64,000 nt of DNA from Stereum hirsutum FP-91666 SS1 (GCF_000264905.1 NW_006763132.1:1867822-1931821), one strand, 5' to 3'; shown: positions 12,918-25,757, numbered from the stretch's first letter. Translations and numbers: made by a program. The notes: generated by a model not told the origin, from the sequence alone.

Positions 12918-13359
12918 CGTCTTGTAGACTGTCGAACACATTTCTCGTATATATACCTACTATTGGTGCCAACTTGGAGGACCCATTGTCACTCATGGGG
13001 GTATTAGTGCAGTGGGTGGTCTCATCGGCCACGGGACCAGTCAAAGTTCGCTCTCAACACCAGTACCTGTTCTCCAGATCAAACGGTCGAGATATTTTTG
13101 TCGAGGGTTTGTGAGAGGTTCTCGCAAATTTAGCCATCTTTGAATAGGCCACCTTCTTACCTTATTCTAATTTTATGGACTGGTGACAAGAATACCACTC
13201 GGGCACCCGTAGACCCATGTTCACAGGTACTTAATGGTGGTAGCCTATTTGAACCGTGCCCAATTCGCCTGACTTGTGCTTATCCCCCACTCTCTTAACG
13301 CTTGTCTCCTCCTTTAGCTCTACCTCCCCCGCCACAAAGGTGCATAACCAGTGACAGCC
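12918..13359. other. Intergenic region
   Basis: Terminator side of NPR3 and promoter of the methyltransferase gene. No open frame with coding character, no repeat. Confidence 0.35.
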
Positions 13360-14585
13360 ATGGATCCAGCCAGAAACACCCTGCCCCACTATCATCATAA
13401 ATTTGCGCTGGATGACACCTTCTACGGAATGGACGAGGAAGACAGTCGCTTCCTCAAGGAACGCACAGGTATACAGGATGATGCGGCGTTGAAAGAGTAT
13501 GTCATGTCGGTAGCTAGGGAAGCGTATGTGGTCTGTAAGTCGTCTCTGTCTGCTTCCATAGATGTGGAACCGTTCCGTAGCCATGATGCTGATATTAGTG
13601 TATTTGTTCAGATCCATACCCCTGTATACGAAGGTTCAACTTCACGAGGTATGTAATATTTAAGATCTATCTCAGCGAGCCCTCGCTACCGAACAATCTT
13701 GTTGATGCGTCTTTTTCCTTGTTTCTGTTATATCTCTGGGTTTTAGGCTAAACATATCGCGCCATTCCGCATATGAGGACTTCCTCAAGCTCGGGAAGAA
13801 TAAGAAGGACGCCATTTTCCTTGATATTGGGTGTGCGTGTACGTGATATGTTCTCCGTCCTGGGATGAAGCATTGGTCATTCACCTTCATGATGTATGGT
13901 ATATACCTCGTATAGTTGGGAACGATGCGAGGAAACCCGCAGTGGATGGTTGGCCGGCGCAAAATATTGTTGCCTCGGATCTGGTGCCGAGTGAGTGAAG
14001 CTGCTCGGTTAACTTCGTACATGATTCTGACATATTGACCTCGTCACAGAATTCTGGGAGCTAGGCTACAAACTATTCAACGACTCTCCCTCCTCTTTTC
14101 CTGCTCATTTCGTCCCAGGCGACGTAATGGACCCGTCTTTCCTGGCGTCCAACTCAGCCCCTACTGAGTATCTCGATCTTACGTCTCTCACGTCTCTGAA
14201 CCCCCTCATTCAGCACACCACCGCGATCTACGCGTCTTTCTTCTTCCATCTGTTCAATGAACCTCAGCAACTCCATCTTGCTCAATGTCTTGCTTCTCTT
14301 CTCTCTTCCACTCCTGGGTCGATGATCTTTGGAAAACATGGCGCGAAGCCTGGTGAGAAAGGGCTGAGGCACAAACCCATTAGCAGCAGTGATGGGAAAG
14401 GGGTGGCGATGTTTTGCCATTCGCCAGAGAGTTGGAAGGAGCTTTGGGAGAGTATCTTTGGGGTAGGGAATGTCAAAGTGGAGGCGAAACTAGAGGAAGT
14501 GGTTAGGGACGAATACAGGAGGGAGGTGGAGGAGATGAGGGACCTGAGGTTCTATTTCATGGAGTGGAGTGTTATCAGATTGTAA
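13360..14585 (+). CDS. Class I SAM-dependent methyltransferase
   Basis: Exons 13360-13534, 13612-13648, 13747-13838, 13916-13990 and 14050-14585, about 304 aa. The SAM-binding motif I is split by an intron and reads FLDIGCAFGNDARKPAVDG after splicing; an acidic residue after the next strand is in IVASDLVP, followed by KFWELGYKLFND. This D-x-GC-x-GxDxRK pattern with ELGYKLF is characteristic of the fungal methyltransferases found beside meroterpenoid and other secondary-metabolite genes, and of many stand-alone paralogues. The C-terminal half has ASFFFHLFNEPQQL and SMIFGKHG, as in these enzymes. No polyketide or terpene synthase lies nearby, so the substrate cannot be inferred. Soluble, no targeting signal seen. 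Confidence 0.85.
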
Positions 14586-15501
14586 TGCTGCGACAGTCTC
14601 GCTTCCGAATATGCAGCCAGATGTGAGTGGCTATTTCTGTTCTGGGTTCTCGGTCTGGGTTATCAGGTGCCTTCTCTCGATTATAACTGTAACAAGATGT
14701 ATATTGATTGCTGTCCTTTGGATCTTCTGATGACCTGTGATTATTGATGAGTATTACTAGGTATTACTCCAGGTAAGAGCACAGCCGAGCCTTCAGATCG
14801 AGTCCGGAGCCTCGACAATACAACATGGAACAACAATCCACTTTCTGCACAGACAATTTCGATGGCCAAATGCGCCCGAGCGGCTGATTACTAATGTAGC
14901 AGGGAATCCCATCTACATGATCTTATTTTGCTCGCTGACGTCGAAGCGCAAGCGCTCGGAAGAATCGGCACTTCTTGTTCAAGTTGGATGGTGTATCGAT
15001 CGTTAGTACAGGACGTGTTCCCATAGACACCGTGCGCTGGGAGGGCTGAGGTGAGCCCTGAGCAAAGTTGGTGCCACATGCGTACCAGAAGTTCTCAGCA
15101 GCCATATACATTGCCTGGCATTTCTGCTCAACGACCGGTAAGCTGGAGTAGGCTTTAGACCATAAGTCTGATATACTTTACGTTTTGGCGCGGTGTTGAT
15201 TTCTCCCAATCTATCGACCGTGATCGCCGAGGTTGTACCCTACAATAGAAGGAACCAGCTCCTTTCAACACAGTTTACGACGTCACTCGAGCGCTCACAG
15301 ATCGAAGATGGGATTGATCCACCCTGATCTACCCTGATCCACCGCGCCCGCTGATTATTCACGTTGATTCACGGTGGGTCAGACTGCTTCATTGGCGTAC
15401 ATATAAACCCGCCTGTCTTAAACCCACCTGTATTCCGGCTTCTCCAGACTCTCTCGATCTACTCTACCACCACCACAGATATTCGGATACTACAGACAAC
15501 C
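14586..15501. other. Intergenic region with short repeats upstream of the reductase
   Basis: No gene supported. Around 15313-15343 the motif TGATC(C/T)ACC occurs three times in close succession (GATCCACC, GATCTACC, GATCCACC), and TGATTCACG follows, which could be protein-binding sites in the promoter of the aldo/keto reductase. Confidence 0.4.
15402..15407 (+). promoter_or_regulatory. TATA box of the aldo/keto reductase gene
   Basis: TATAAA within ACATATAAACCC, about 95 bp before the ATG at 15502, a normal distance for a fungal TATA promoter. It suggests an inducible gene. Confidence 0.55.
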
Positions 15502-16951
15502 ATGACTTCCTACCCTACTCGCAAGATCGGTAGCGACCAAGTGTCCGCCATCGGTTATGGGGCGATGGGTATATCAGCATTTTATGGAGAAACCGAGTCG
15601 GATGAAGAGCGTATCAAGGTCAGTGACGGTGCTACTGTTCGCAGACGCATGACATTCTCGTAATGCACGACCTGACTTGCATCAAACTGGGTTCATTCGA
15701 GCATATAGTTCTTGACAGAGGTGTACAATCGGGGCTGCACTTTCTGGGACACTGCAGACATTTATAAGGACTCTGAGGACCTCATCGGGAAATGGTTCGT
15801 CATCTATTTCGTTCTCAAGGTTTACTTACTCATTCTTCACGCCACAACGATGCCTATTAATGTCTTTCTAACTCATGCGTCCGCAGGTTCAAAGAAACAG
15901 GAAAACGCAAGGAGATCTTTCTTGCCACTAAATTCGGCTTTTTCTCGCCACACAAGAAGGGTGTCGACGGCCGTCCGGAATATGTCCCTGAAGCATGTGA
16001 GACCTCATTGAAGAGGCTTGGGGTCGACCAGATCGATCTTTATTATCTTCACCGGTAAGCCACCTTTTGCTTTCGCCTACCTTCCCTTTGAGTGTCACCG
16101 TATACTATTGACCATAACGATGCACTTATTATCCGATAGTGCTGATCCCACCGTACCTATCGAGAAAACCGTGGGTGCGATGGCCGAACTCGTGAAAGCC
16201 GGTAAAGTCAGATATCTCGGTCTCTCGGAGGTGAACTCGGAGACTCTTCGTCGCGCACATGCAGTACATCCTATCGCGGCCGTCCAGGTTGAGTTCAGTC
16301 CATTCACGCTAGATATCATGGACGAGAAGATCGGATTGTTGAAGACAGCGAGGGAGTTGGGAGTAGCAGTTATCGCGTATAGCCCGTTGGGCAGAGGCTT
16401 ATTGACTGGACAATACGTGCGTACGGCCCTTCGTTTTTCCGTGGTTCTATGTCTTCATGTATACTGATGTTCGAACAAATGTGTCGCATCTACCCAGAAA
16501 TCCCCAGACGACTTCGCTGAAGACGACTTCCGCCGTTTTGTCCCTCGTTATTCAAAAGAAAACTTCCCGAATATTCTAGCACTCGCAGACAATTTGAAGA
16601 GAGTTGGCGCGAAATACAATGCGACGGCGGGGCAAGTAGCGTTGGCGTGGTTGCTGGCTCAAGGAGAAGATGTACTGCCGATTCCAGGCACAAAGAAAGT
16701 CAAGGTGCGTATGAGCTCGAGGTCTCTTGGTCGGGAAAATGTCGTAATCTATGCTCTGACTGATTTTCCTTTGGTATTATATCATTGTGTAGTACCTTGA
16801 AGAGAACTTGGACGCGGTAAAGATCAAACTGTCGAAGGAGGATGTCGAGGAGGTTACCCGGGTGGCGAAGGCGAGCGATGCGAGTCAGGGTGGACTGAGG
16901 TATCCGCCCGGAATGGCGGAGACGTTATTTGCAGACACGCCGCCCTTGTAG
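15502..16951 (+). CDS. Aldo/keto reductase
   Basis: Exons 15502-15618, 15709-15794, 15887-16054, 16140-16416, 16498-16704 and 16793-16951, all in phase, 337 aa, the usual AKR length. The start [12 protein letters not shown] is followed by [16 protein letters not shown]. The catalytic tetrad is visible: Asp and Tyr in [16 protein letters not shown], Lys in IFLATKFGF, His in DLYYLHRADP. NADP-binding end motifs are [14 protein letters not shown] and PIPGTKK. Closest in type to yeast/fungal pyridoxal reductase and YakC/AKR13-like enzymes, which reduce aldehydes or ketones in the cytosol with NADPH. The physiological substrate cannot be told from sequence. Confidence 0.93.
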
Positions 16952-17225
16952 GCCACCTGGATATAAGGATAATTGGAACTCCTCCGAGGGCGTACTGCGA
17001 GATATGGAAATTGTCCAAGGCAGACGGATTGTACATGTCAGTGAAGCAGCTTAATCAACCGATAGTAGTGATCATGACCATTACAAAGTATCCGATGCGT
17101 TCTGAAATACAGCGCAACGCAAGGCCTACCTCAATAGCCTTGAATGTCAGACAAAGCTTCTATCCCCTTGTGATCACTACAACCCGTTATGCTCCTATGG
17201 GCAGGAGGGCTTATGCGCATCGAAG

Positions 17226-19230
17226 TTATAGAAATTCCTCCCACCTGAACACATAATCATTCCGGTCTTGGCCCTCCTGAAATCGCACCTGTATTGTAGC
17301 CATGTATGACTGAGCCGGGACGTCACCCCCGAATATAGTGTTCCGGGCGAACTCTCCCTGCTTGATAGTTACCACGGCCAACGTCAATGTCTGTGGCCGT
17401 ATAGCGGATTCAAACCCTGCGACAGTCTGGGAAGGAGGAGCACCCGTCAAGAAAGAGTCGCTGCCCCCTGCCGTATCCCGAAACGTGAAGAGTGAATATG
17501 CGATGTCGCGAAATTGTCGACGCTGATCTTCCTTCTTCTTCAATTCCACGAGCTCAGCCATGGATACTTGTCCGTGTGGCCTTAAGGCTGTCAGGTATTT
17601 GGATGGACCGAGGGCGAAGAACGTGACGGCCCGCAGGTGAGGGAATGGGAGCGAGATGGGGTCGGATGCAGGCGGGGCGCGATGTCCGAACATGGAGATA
17701 AACTCTTGTGGCTGACGGTATTATGATTGGTGGTCAGAGAGGCGAGGGGGTGCGAGCTGTTTGTACAATGACAGAAACGCACCCAGACTATGCGGCTCGA
17801 CGATATATGGTCATTGTCCTGTTATTCGAATATGAGCGCAATGAAGAAGACTCAGACGGTAGCACGAACCTGTTGCTCGCTGTAACGATTAATATCCGTC
17901 CCTACGCGAACCTCCGGGTCCAGATCGACGCATACCTCCTCCAGCTTCGCACATCCCCTCCCAACTAGCATTAAATCATTCTTCGTCATCATCATTCTCT
18001 CTTCGCCCTCCAACATGTGCAAGCTCAACCTCCTCAACTCTTGACACTCCGCAATTGCGTGCAGATGAGGACGATAGTCGCCGGTCAACGTTAAATTCAT
18101 CAATGTAGCTCGAACAGCAATAATGGCGGCAGACAACGAGGCTCGGTCTGTGTCCTGGGTCGCAATGGATGGAGAAGATCCTACCGGAGCGACGGGAGGT
18201 ATTGACATATCCAAGACTGTGAGGGAGGTCATCTTCTGCGCGGTGTGAACGAGGAAACCCGAGGCCAATGCGGAGACCATCGATGCCCGAAACAGCTTGA
18301 GCGTCCGCAAACGGCTCCAAATGAACCTGTCTGCCCAGTATTCGATGTCATCGTCACAGAACTCGTATCCCCACGATTCGAGTGTCTCCAAGGCCGGTGT
18401 GCGTTCCACATGTGGACTTGTCTCGGAAGTTGAAAATGAATTAGAGCGGAGATGCGAACGGAACGGAAAGGAGTGGGTAGGTTGATTGGGGTTGGCATTC
18501 ATCGATTGCTCCCTTAGCATATGCAGTTTCAGACGACGGAGGGTCGCGGACTGGAGCATCAAGTCGAGGACAATGGGGAGAGGCTCGGTTGTGGTGCTGG
18601 GGCGCACTTGCTTGTATACATCGAGTGAGGTAAGATTGAGGTTTGGGATTGGGATACTACGTGGCATGGGGTACCCGCTATAGTGGCCAATATGGATTTG
18701 ACATGTAGGATAGAGTTCCAACAGCAATTCGACAAATGCAGATGGAAGCGATATGAGTGAGTCCCACCTGATTGAGAAAAGTCAACGAAGCGGCTTCAGT
18801 ATATGTTCACTTGCAGACAAATCGTAGGAACATAGCTCACCGGAAAGACTCGAGGCTGAAATGACTCCCGTGTTCTCGCAGAAATTGTGAAATTGAGTTC
18901 ACCACTTCCTGTGTCTTCTGATGGTCCACTCTACCATGCGATTTACTTTGAACCTTCATAGTTTTTACGAACCGGAACATGGACAGGCAACCCTGTATTC
19001 GTTCCATGGGCCAAGGGGTCTTAATTATGAGGTGCCTCCATATGTGGCGTTGAGAAAGCTCGTAGAATTGGCGATTCGCAAGTGCGGCGCGGAGAAGGGC
19101 CGGGCACGATAAGTGACGTAACTGAATAAAGGTACCAGCATGACGTTCTGTTTGAAGCCAACTGTATCGGATACAGCAGACGCACCTCCGTGAGTATCAT
19201 GCCAATGATCTCGTCAGGTATAGGAGGCAT
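17226..19230 (-). CDS. F-box protein with LRR-like body
   Basis: Four minus-strand exons: 19230-19186, 19121-18841, 18767-17870 and 17711-17226, about 569 aa. Exon 1 plus exon 2 give a short N-terminal F-box: MPPIPDEIIGMILTE joined to LRHLSCPALLRAALANRQF, with the I/L-P-x-E-I start and the later (H)IWRHL typical of fungal F-box proteins. The middle has repeated L.LKLF/L.VLDMS/LRRLSLHMLEG-type segments expected of leucine-rich repeats. The C-terminal exon (MFGHRAPPASDP onward) is separated by a 158-nt intron and looks globular. Such proteins are substrate receptors of SCF ubiquitin ligases through Skp1; the family is expanded in Agaricomycetes and the target is unknown. Confidence 0.8.
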
Positions 19231-19676
19231 TGCCTCAAACAAACCTGCTGGGCCACTACATGTCAGATACATCCAGGACACGTCCATACTGTCAAAATCT
19301 CTGCTAGGATGAGATAGAGATTCGTCGTGCCAGTGAGGGACCAGATGAAAGCGCAGAGCTGACGAGGGCGTCTATTTGGGACGAACCTGGACGAACTGAC
19401 TCGCTATTTCGGTGCCGAAGAGTTCCCACAGTATTGTGTTTGTGGCGCCAGCGGGAGACGTCGAAGAGGACCCAGCTTGCCAGTGCAGACTAAACAAGGG
19501 ACAGAGATGTCACTGGGACATTAAAAAGTTTTCATAGATAGAGATGTCCCATACAAGTCCAGGCTCGTACCAGTGCGTCAATACAAAAGACCTGCCGAAC
19601 TCCAGATAGCAGCAGCAGCAGCAGTGCCACGTAGAGCCTTTCGACTGAGCTGAACAGTCAGACGAAAGCAGCATAA
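19231..19676. other. Divergent/terminal gap between F-box gene and SNU66
   Basis: Contains the promoter of the F-box gene and the 3' end of SNU66. A perfect AGC run lies at 19608-19624. No gene seen. Confidence 0.4.
19608..19624 (+). repeat. AGC trinucleotide microsatellite
   Basis: Five and two-thirds AGC units about 50 bp downstream of the SNU66 stop, so probably in its 3' UTR. Short and likely polymorphic. Confidence 0.8.
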
Positions 19677-22600
19677 TCACTGATACCTCTGCGACTTGCT
19701 CGGTGGCGTCCCACCCGCATCCTCCCCAGCCTTCCTCTTCAACCCGAACGTAACCCTAGTCCGATCTCCCTGACCTGGAACGGGCGTCCCCACACCACTA
19801 CCACTGCCATTGCCAACTTCGTTGAACCCACCGCCGCCTCCAATCCTGGCAAACCCAGGCTTCGGCGCCGGAGACCCCGTCTCGCTTCCAAGGGCAGGGG
19901 AAGCCGAATGAGTGTTGTGCGATATGTGGGGAGCGGGCAAAGTGATGAAGCCACCATCGAGGGTCTGTGAGGTTGCGGCTTTGGAGTCTTTGTTGGACTT
20001 GGCCTTGGATTTCGACTTCTCAGTTTTGCCTTTGGACAGGGGCTGGGGGTCGAGGAACTCTGTCGCCTGTGGAACGGCGCTAGGCAACGAAATCAATCGT
20101 TAGCACAAGAATCCTGAGGTCTATGTACGAGGAAGGTTAAACGCAAGTACGTACCCTCTGTTTCCAACCGAAAGGACGAAATGAGCTTGTCCAGTCTTCT
20201 CCTGCCTCATCTGGAACGCCTTGCTCATACTCAACGGCGTATCCCCACTGCTCATCGCCTCCTTTTTCTTCTCCTCCTCGATCTTCTTCAGCCTCTTCTC
20301 CGTCTTCATCTTTCCGCTACCCTTCCCGTGGAACTTATGACTCAAGGCCTTCCACGCCTCCTTCGGACCCAGCTGCCTCCCGAACTCGTCATAATACACG
20401 ATATTCACATCGGGCTTGTAGTTCTTGAACGCTTCCAGGTTAGCCCGCGCCTCCTGCTGTTCGCGCAACCGGTTCTCGTACTCTCGCTGCGCCTGATCCT
20501 TATTCGACCCCCGAGAGCGCAATTTCTCGATCTCTCTCTCAGCGACACGACGCCGCTGATCCGCAAGCCACAAATCGCGCTGTAACTGAATCTTCTCCCG
20601 TTCGGTCTGGTCTGCACTCGGCGTGGCGAGGATGCCCTGTTGACGAAGAATATTGAGCGTGGAGGCCATACCAGAGTTGAACGTCTGCTCCGTCGACGTC
20701 CCCACGGCCACATCCTCCGCTGCAATACCGGCCTTGCGTTCCTCGGCCTCGGTATGCTTAATCGCGCTCTCGATCGCGTTCAACATCGCCTCAGCGTCCT
20801 CTTCGTCCTCCTCCTTCACTACGACTTCACCCGCCTCGATCTCCTGCACGATCTCCATGGGCTCGTCTCTGGGTGTGGGCTCAGTCGGTGCGGGGGTACG
20901 TGTGGGGCTTGATTCCTTGGGTTCCTGTTTGACGGGTACGGGGTTATGGGTGATCGCACGGACAAATTCTGAGGTATCATCGAAGACAAGACCGCCTTCG
21001 CCTGAATCGTCGTCATCGTCGATATTGGCGCCGGATGCTTCGTCCTCAATCTTCATTGCGTTCGCGGCATCTTCTTCTGCGCGGGCCCTCTCCTCTGCCA
21101 CTAAACGATATGGACGTCGAAAATTAGTATTGGGACTGGAGAAAGTGAGATTGGAAATGACTGACCTTTCTTCGCGACTTCTTCCGGCGAGAGTTTCTTT
21201 GTCTTGATCTTTGACCTTCTCGTACGTGCGAGCGCGGCTTGCAGTTCATCGTCGTCCACGAAATTCGCATCCAGATCGCGTTGCACGGGAATAGGCTTCT
21301 GATCCACGTCCATGGCGTTACTGTCTTCACCGTTTGTGGGCGGTATATCGTATTCATCGGCAACGCGGCGTGATGGACGTTTCTTCTTGGTCTACAGGAC
21401 AGTGATTCACCGTAAGTACAATGATTCTTATTAAGAAACGAAAGGTATCGGGACCGACCTTGGGTTTTTTGAAGCCAATATCGCCTGGCTGAATGTAGTC
21501 TACGATTTCGAGATTTTCTACGATACGAAGTGAGTATTCAGTTGATAAGATGATCTATACTGGGTGGCAGAAACATTGACTTACTTGCGTAGTCAATCGA
21601 AAGCAATGACTTGTTGACGGACGCGGCAGCTTGTTCTTTTTCAAGACGGGCGGCTTTGCTGCCTGATGGCGCTGAAGCTCCCAAGCGAAATGCCTATGCC
21701 ACCACCCGACACGTAGAACGATACTCAGCACTATCCATGACGAAAATACGATCAGGAGAGGACTGACCGTATCCTTCGGACCCTCCAAAAACTCGTCGTA
21801 TTTAGACAAGACAGCCCTCTTCATACCTTCTCTCCCAGCAACGAATTCTTCGTCGTCGTACCCAGTGTAGTCCCGCCGCTTGATCTTCGTCTCGTTGCGC
21901 TCCTTCGTCTTTTCTTCTTCTGCCATCTCAACGTTTTGCAGCTCATCCTCTTGAGAAAAACGAACACGAAGGACAATATTATTTAGGCGATCGGAGAGCA
22001 TAAGAGAAAAAGACCCTACCTTCATTATCCAAAATCCGACTATCTTTGAGCGTAAGTATCCGTGCCTCTCCCTCGTCCATACCCTCGAAGTCATGGCTGA
22101 CCTTAAGCCCCTCCAGGTCCTCTTATATTACAAGTAGAGTGCACCGGTATAAGGCATCAGCGTCTACCAAAACACAACCTTTTGGAACAGCGAATGACTC
22201 ACTCTCAGTGTAATCATCACCCTGGAAGATCTTGTCCATGCTCTCCAACTCAGCCTGCCTCTTCCTCGCGAGCTCCTTCTCCCGTTTCTTCGACTTCTTC
22301 AGCCATTTCAGGGTATCGTCTGTGTCCGCATCGGCGTCACCAAGTGTGGCTCCCTTGAGCGACGAATTGAGCTCCTTCTTATTCCTCACCCTACACACGA
22401 AGGACGGGTTCCATGAGCACTAGGTTCCTTCAAGCACGCATGATTGTGGTCGTATTTGGCGTTGTCTGGGCATCCTGAAAGCCCAGAACAAGTGGTAGAA
22501 GCAACCGCTGATAGACCAAAACAAAAGAGGGGGTACAGAAGGAAAGTGGCACTCACTTGGCTATCTGGTCCTTGATCTTCCTAAATACGCAAGGCGCGAC

Positions 22601-22811
22601 AAACAATCATTATAACTTATACAGAGAAGATGGAAACGGGAAGGACTTACTTTGCCGTCCTGTCCTTCGCCTCCTTGTCGCGCTGAGCAGCATAATTGTC
22701 CTCAGCCTGTTTGTCCTTGTCGTCCGCGGGCGCTTTGTCGTCTGTTAGAGGCTTGAGACCGAGCGAGATACGAATCTTGTTCGTTTCCTCCAAGCTGATG
22801 CTTTCCTCCAT
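19677..22811 (-). CDS. SNU66: Snu66/SART1, U4/U6.U5 tri-snRNP protein
   Basis: Ten minus-strand exons: 22811-22651, 22580-22557, 22390-22203, 22121-22020, 21949-21768, 21693-21585, 21517-21459, 21391-21166, 21100-20155 and 20079-19677, about 799 aa. The N-terminus MEESISLEETNKIRISLGLK with PL following is the hallmark of SART1/Snu66. Other marks are KDLEGLKVSHDFEGM then EARILTLKDSRILDNE (the conserved ILTLKD motif), LNILRQQGIL, and the very conserved YYDEFGRQLGPKEAWKALSH, FHGKGSGKMKTEKRLKK and SSGDTPLS. Long charged coiled-coil stretches fill the middle and the tail is Ser/Pro/Gly-rich. It acts in the nucleus, helping the tri-snRNP join and activate the spliceosome. The many introns of a splicing factor gene are unremarkable here. 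Confidence 0.95.
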
Positions 22812-23785
22812 GGCGTCGCAGATATTAGATGGAAAGTAGTGAGATTAATTCGTGAAGCTGGAACGTACGCGACGGTGGCGAAGTGGCAAACGTGAAGGTG
22901 ATGGTGGTCGGCGACTGTGACGTTTCATCACAGAATTCGAACATTTCTCATTCTTAGGTTTAGGAGAGATGTTTCCCTTCTCGTCTCAGTTTCACACAAA
23001 ATGATGATTGATATAGTATATTTGGGGTTAGGGTTAGCCTAATTAAACGACAAAAGAATGGCCCGCCCAGCCCGAGGGCCGGAGCGGGACAGGAAAATAT
23101 TGAGACGGTGCACGACCCATAGGGCCGTACAAACCGCCAGGTTCCTCTGGGGACAAGGTCGCCGTGCAATGGAAGAACCCAACGGCCGACACTCCCAGGT
23201 ACATGAAGGGGAATATCCCATCAAGGTAAGTATGCCTTTTCCAGATGTCGAAGGCGCGGTTATGAAGGATGGAAGGGTGCGCACGGACCAGGACGCGGAA
23301 CGCGAGGGAACGCGCGTGTCAGAGCTCGGTTGGTATGGTCTGTACAGCTTAAGGACACCTTCTGACCATTGTAAGTCGCCTCTGCCGTCCCCTCAACCAT
23401 AAAGAACATATGTCAGCTTGTGTATGAATGAGGGAGAAATAAATTGAGAAGCAAAGCGCTTACCATGATAAGTATAGCGATAGTACCACAGTCAACGAAC
23501 GAGACCTAACTTTTACACTGCACTGATGGATAGTAAGGCACATACGGGTTACACTGTCCTTAGTTTCATGGGACTATATACACTCTCCAAATGCTCTCGA
23601 AAAGTAGGCCACCGACGAGGAGTAGATGTCCGTAAAATTAATATGTACAGGCGCCACACCATCTAAGGCGACACGCCGGAATCTGCCGTCGGATCCATAT
23701 CGGGCTCTGACACATTGACAAACTCGAACTCGGCCTTCTTCCACGCCACCACCCACACTCTTCACAGATCTGAGATCTGACTCTG
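22812..23785. other. Divergent intergenic region with a GC-rich island
   Basis: Separates SNU66 and the macrodomain gene. About 23045-23320 is GC-rich and, on the minus strand, carries a stop-free frame of protein-like composition that ends at 23046 (see findings). No start, splice-connected partner or family was found, so it is not called as a gene. Two TTAGGG-like units sit at about 23027-23037. Confidence 0.35.
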
Positions 23786-25131
23786 ATGTCTGAGATGTCC
23801 CGAACGATACTGAGTCTCGCTCAACTCCCAACTCTGCGCGAACTCTACGCTCGCTCCGTACTGAAAAAGCCTTTGTCGACGCCCAAGTTTCCTGCTGCTG
23901 CGGGATTATTGGATCGGGTGGCACTTTAGTACGTATGGGTCCCGACTTGCTTTCATGTACGCCCCTTTTCGGCGGTACATATCTTGAGTGGAGGCAAGCG
24001 ATCTCAGGTAGTGTGACTGATAGCTGACAGTTATTGGCCGACATAGTCAAGGCGATATAACGAAAGTTGAACTGCATTCAATCGTCAATGCGGCAAATAG
24101 AAGTTTGCTCGGTCAGTATCCCAAGCTTCAGTACCGTTAACATATCGGTCCATAGATGTGCTCATTTGTGTGCGTTATGCTTCGATTCTAGGTGGTGGCG
24201 GTGGTATGTCGAATATCCACTTTTACTACACAGCCGGTCAAGTTAAATTAACGCAGCCCAATCGCAGTCGACGGTGCCATCCACCGGGCGGCGGGGAAGG
24301 AGCTCCTTGAAGAATGTAAGATATCCACATTTCTGTTGTTCGAGTGGACATTGACCTTATAACTTTGTTTTTCAGGTCGTACTTTGAACGGATGCGAAAC
24401 CGGTGACGCCAAGATCACTAAAGGCTACGACCTACCCTCGTGAGCTATATTACTTACTGCACCATCCTCTTCCGACTGCATGTCTGCTCACATACTCATT
24501 CGAAATTGGAACTGACCTGCTGCAGAAAACACGTCATTCACACCGTCGGTCCCATCTACGACGAGGACGAGGACGAGCAATGCGCTGAGGAGCTCTCTTC
24601 ATGCTACTCAAAGAGCTTGAAACTGGCCGTTCAGAATGGATTGAAGCAGATCGTAAGCATTGGGAATGCTCTTCCACCTCCAGCTTCTTTACGAAGATCC
24701 ACTTATCTGGAAACTTCGTTGGTGACACGGCGTTGTATCTACATAGGCATTCCCATCAATATCCACTGGGATATACGGCTATCCGATAGATAGCGCCACA
24801 CACATTGCATTGAGGGAGACGCGGACGTTCCTTGATTCGGATGAAGGCAAGGAGGTCAGTCTTTTTCTGCATTTGTTCTCAAACAATGACTGTCAACAAT
24901 ACTGACAAATTGCGTTACTCATCTCAGTTCGAAAGAGTCGTCTTCGTCGTGTTCAGTGATAAGGATAGAGAGACATATGAGTGAGTGTTACTTTCTGCTC
25001 ACGTCTCCATGCTCGCCGCGTCCCTCACAATTGACTTGGTGGTCCCCATTTATAGGGAGCTGCTTCCACTGTACTTCCCCGAGCCCGCTGCAGAACCCGA
25101 ACCCGACAGCTCAGCGCCTTCCGATTCTTGA
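23786..25131 (+). CDS. MacroD-type macrodomain (ADP-ribose hydrolase) protein
   Basis: Nine exons: 23786-23928, 24047-24111, 24192-24203, 24268-24315, 24376-24439, 24526-24652, 24747-24854, 24928-24980 and 25056-25131, about 231 aa. Spliced motifs are those of MacroD1/2-like mono-ADP-ribosyl hydrolases: YQGDITKVELHSIVNAANRS, then LLGGGGVDGAIHRAAG, CRTLNGCETGDAKITKGY, HVIHTVGP and AFPSISTGIYGYP. These hold the ADP-ribose pocket and the catalytic Asn/Asp of the family. The glycine loop GGGGVD is put together from three exons, one of them only 12 nt long. The start MSEMSRTILS is the first ATG after an in-frame stop. A short acidic tail follows the domain. Likely soluble, removing mono-ADP-ribose from proteins or O-acetyl-ADP-ribose. 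Confidence 0.92.
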
Positions 25132-25757
25132 ACAATCCCTATCATGTGCTGTGATCATGAGACCCGCTCACCCTGCAGAATGAGCATAGGTCTCATGGCC
25201 TGCGTAGAAGTTTATAAACAATGTATTCTTGGTGTCTGTTAAGTACGAAGTTTCCCCAATTGTATCAACAGGCTGATATTATTTCTTGGCTCTACGGAGT
25301 CTACATGCCTCACACAACTGGATGAAGATGGCCATGCCGAGAGCGTAGAGTCCGGAACGCTAAGGAGCGCTCAAGGCCGCAGGGCCGGATACGCAGGCTT
25401 TCTGAGTGCCAGAAACCCTTGAGGCTGTCTGAGGTCGGCCTGGCCATAGAAAATGTCCCACATTCATGGAACGGACCTCGTGGTTGTGAACGATGATATC
25501 TGAGATCGGATCCGAAGACTCTTCCCCAGAGTGCAATCGTCGTTCTCCTCTTCCCCACAACGCTTCTTTCCTATTTCCCCGCACTTCTTCGTCTTCGTTC
25601 TATTCACACCGTCTATCCTCTAAACTCGAAAGGTACCAAACATTTTCCTCCTCAGGATAGTCAATCCTGCTCCTTTGCTTCAAGTCCGCGCTTGCAAGCT
25701 CTCCGGCCCGCTCGGTGTCTATTATAAAGAGTCGGATCCACGCTCACCATCAGCCTC
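25132..25757. other. Intergenic region and transporter promoter
   Basis: 3' region of the macrodomain gene and promoter of the MFS gene. Open frames on the minus strand near 25310-25584 show no family likeness. A TATA-like element lies at its right end. Confidence 0.4.
25722..25729 (+). promoter_or_regulatory. TATA box of the MFS transporter gene
   Basis: TTATAAAG within CTATTATAAAGAG. It is only about 30 bp before the first in-frame ATG at 25758, so transcription probably begins at or after that ATG and translation may start at a later Met (25800, 25812 or 25821). Confidence 0.5.

Noticed and set aside
14870..14920. CCGAGCGGC motif resembling a tRNA-Ser/Leu D-arm
   Set aside because: No T-arm consensus or closing stem within 90 bp.
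23027..23037. Telomere-like GGGTTAGGGTTAG
   Set aside because: Only about two TTAGGG units, far from any array; expected by chance and surrounded by normal genes.
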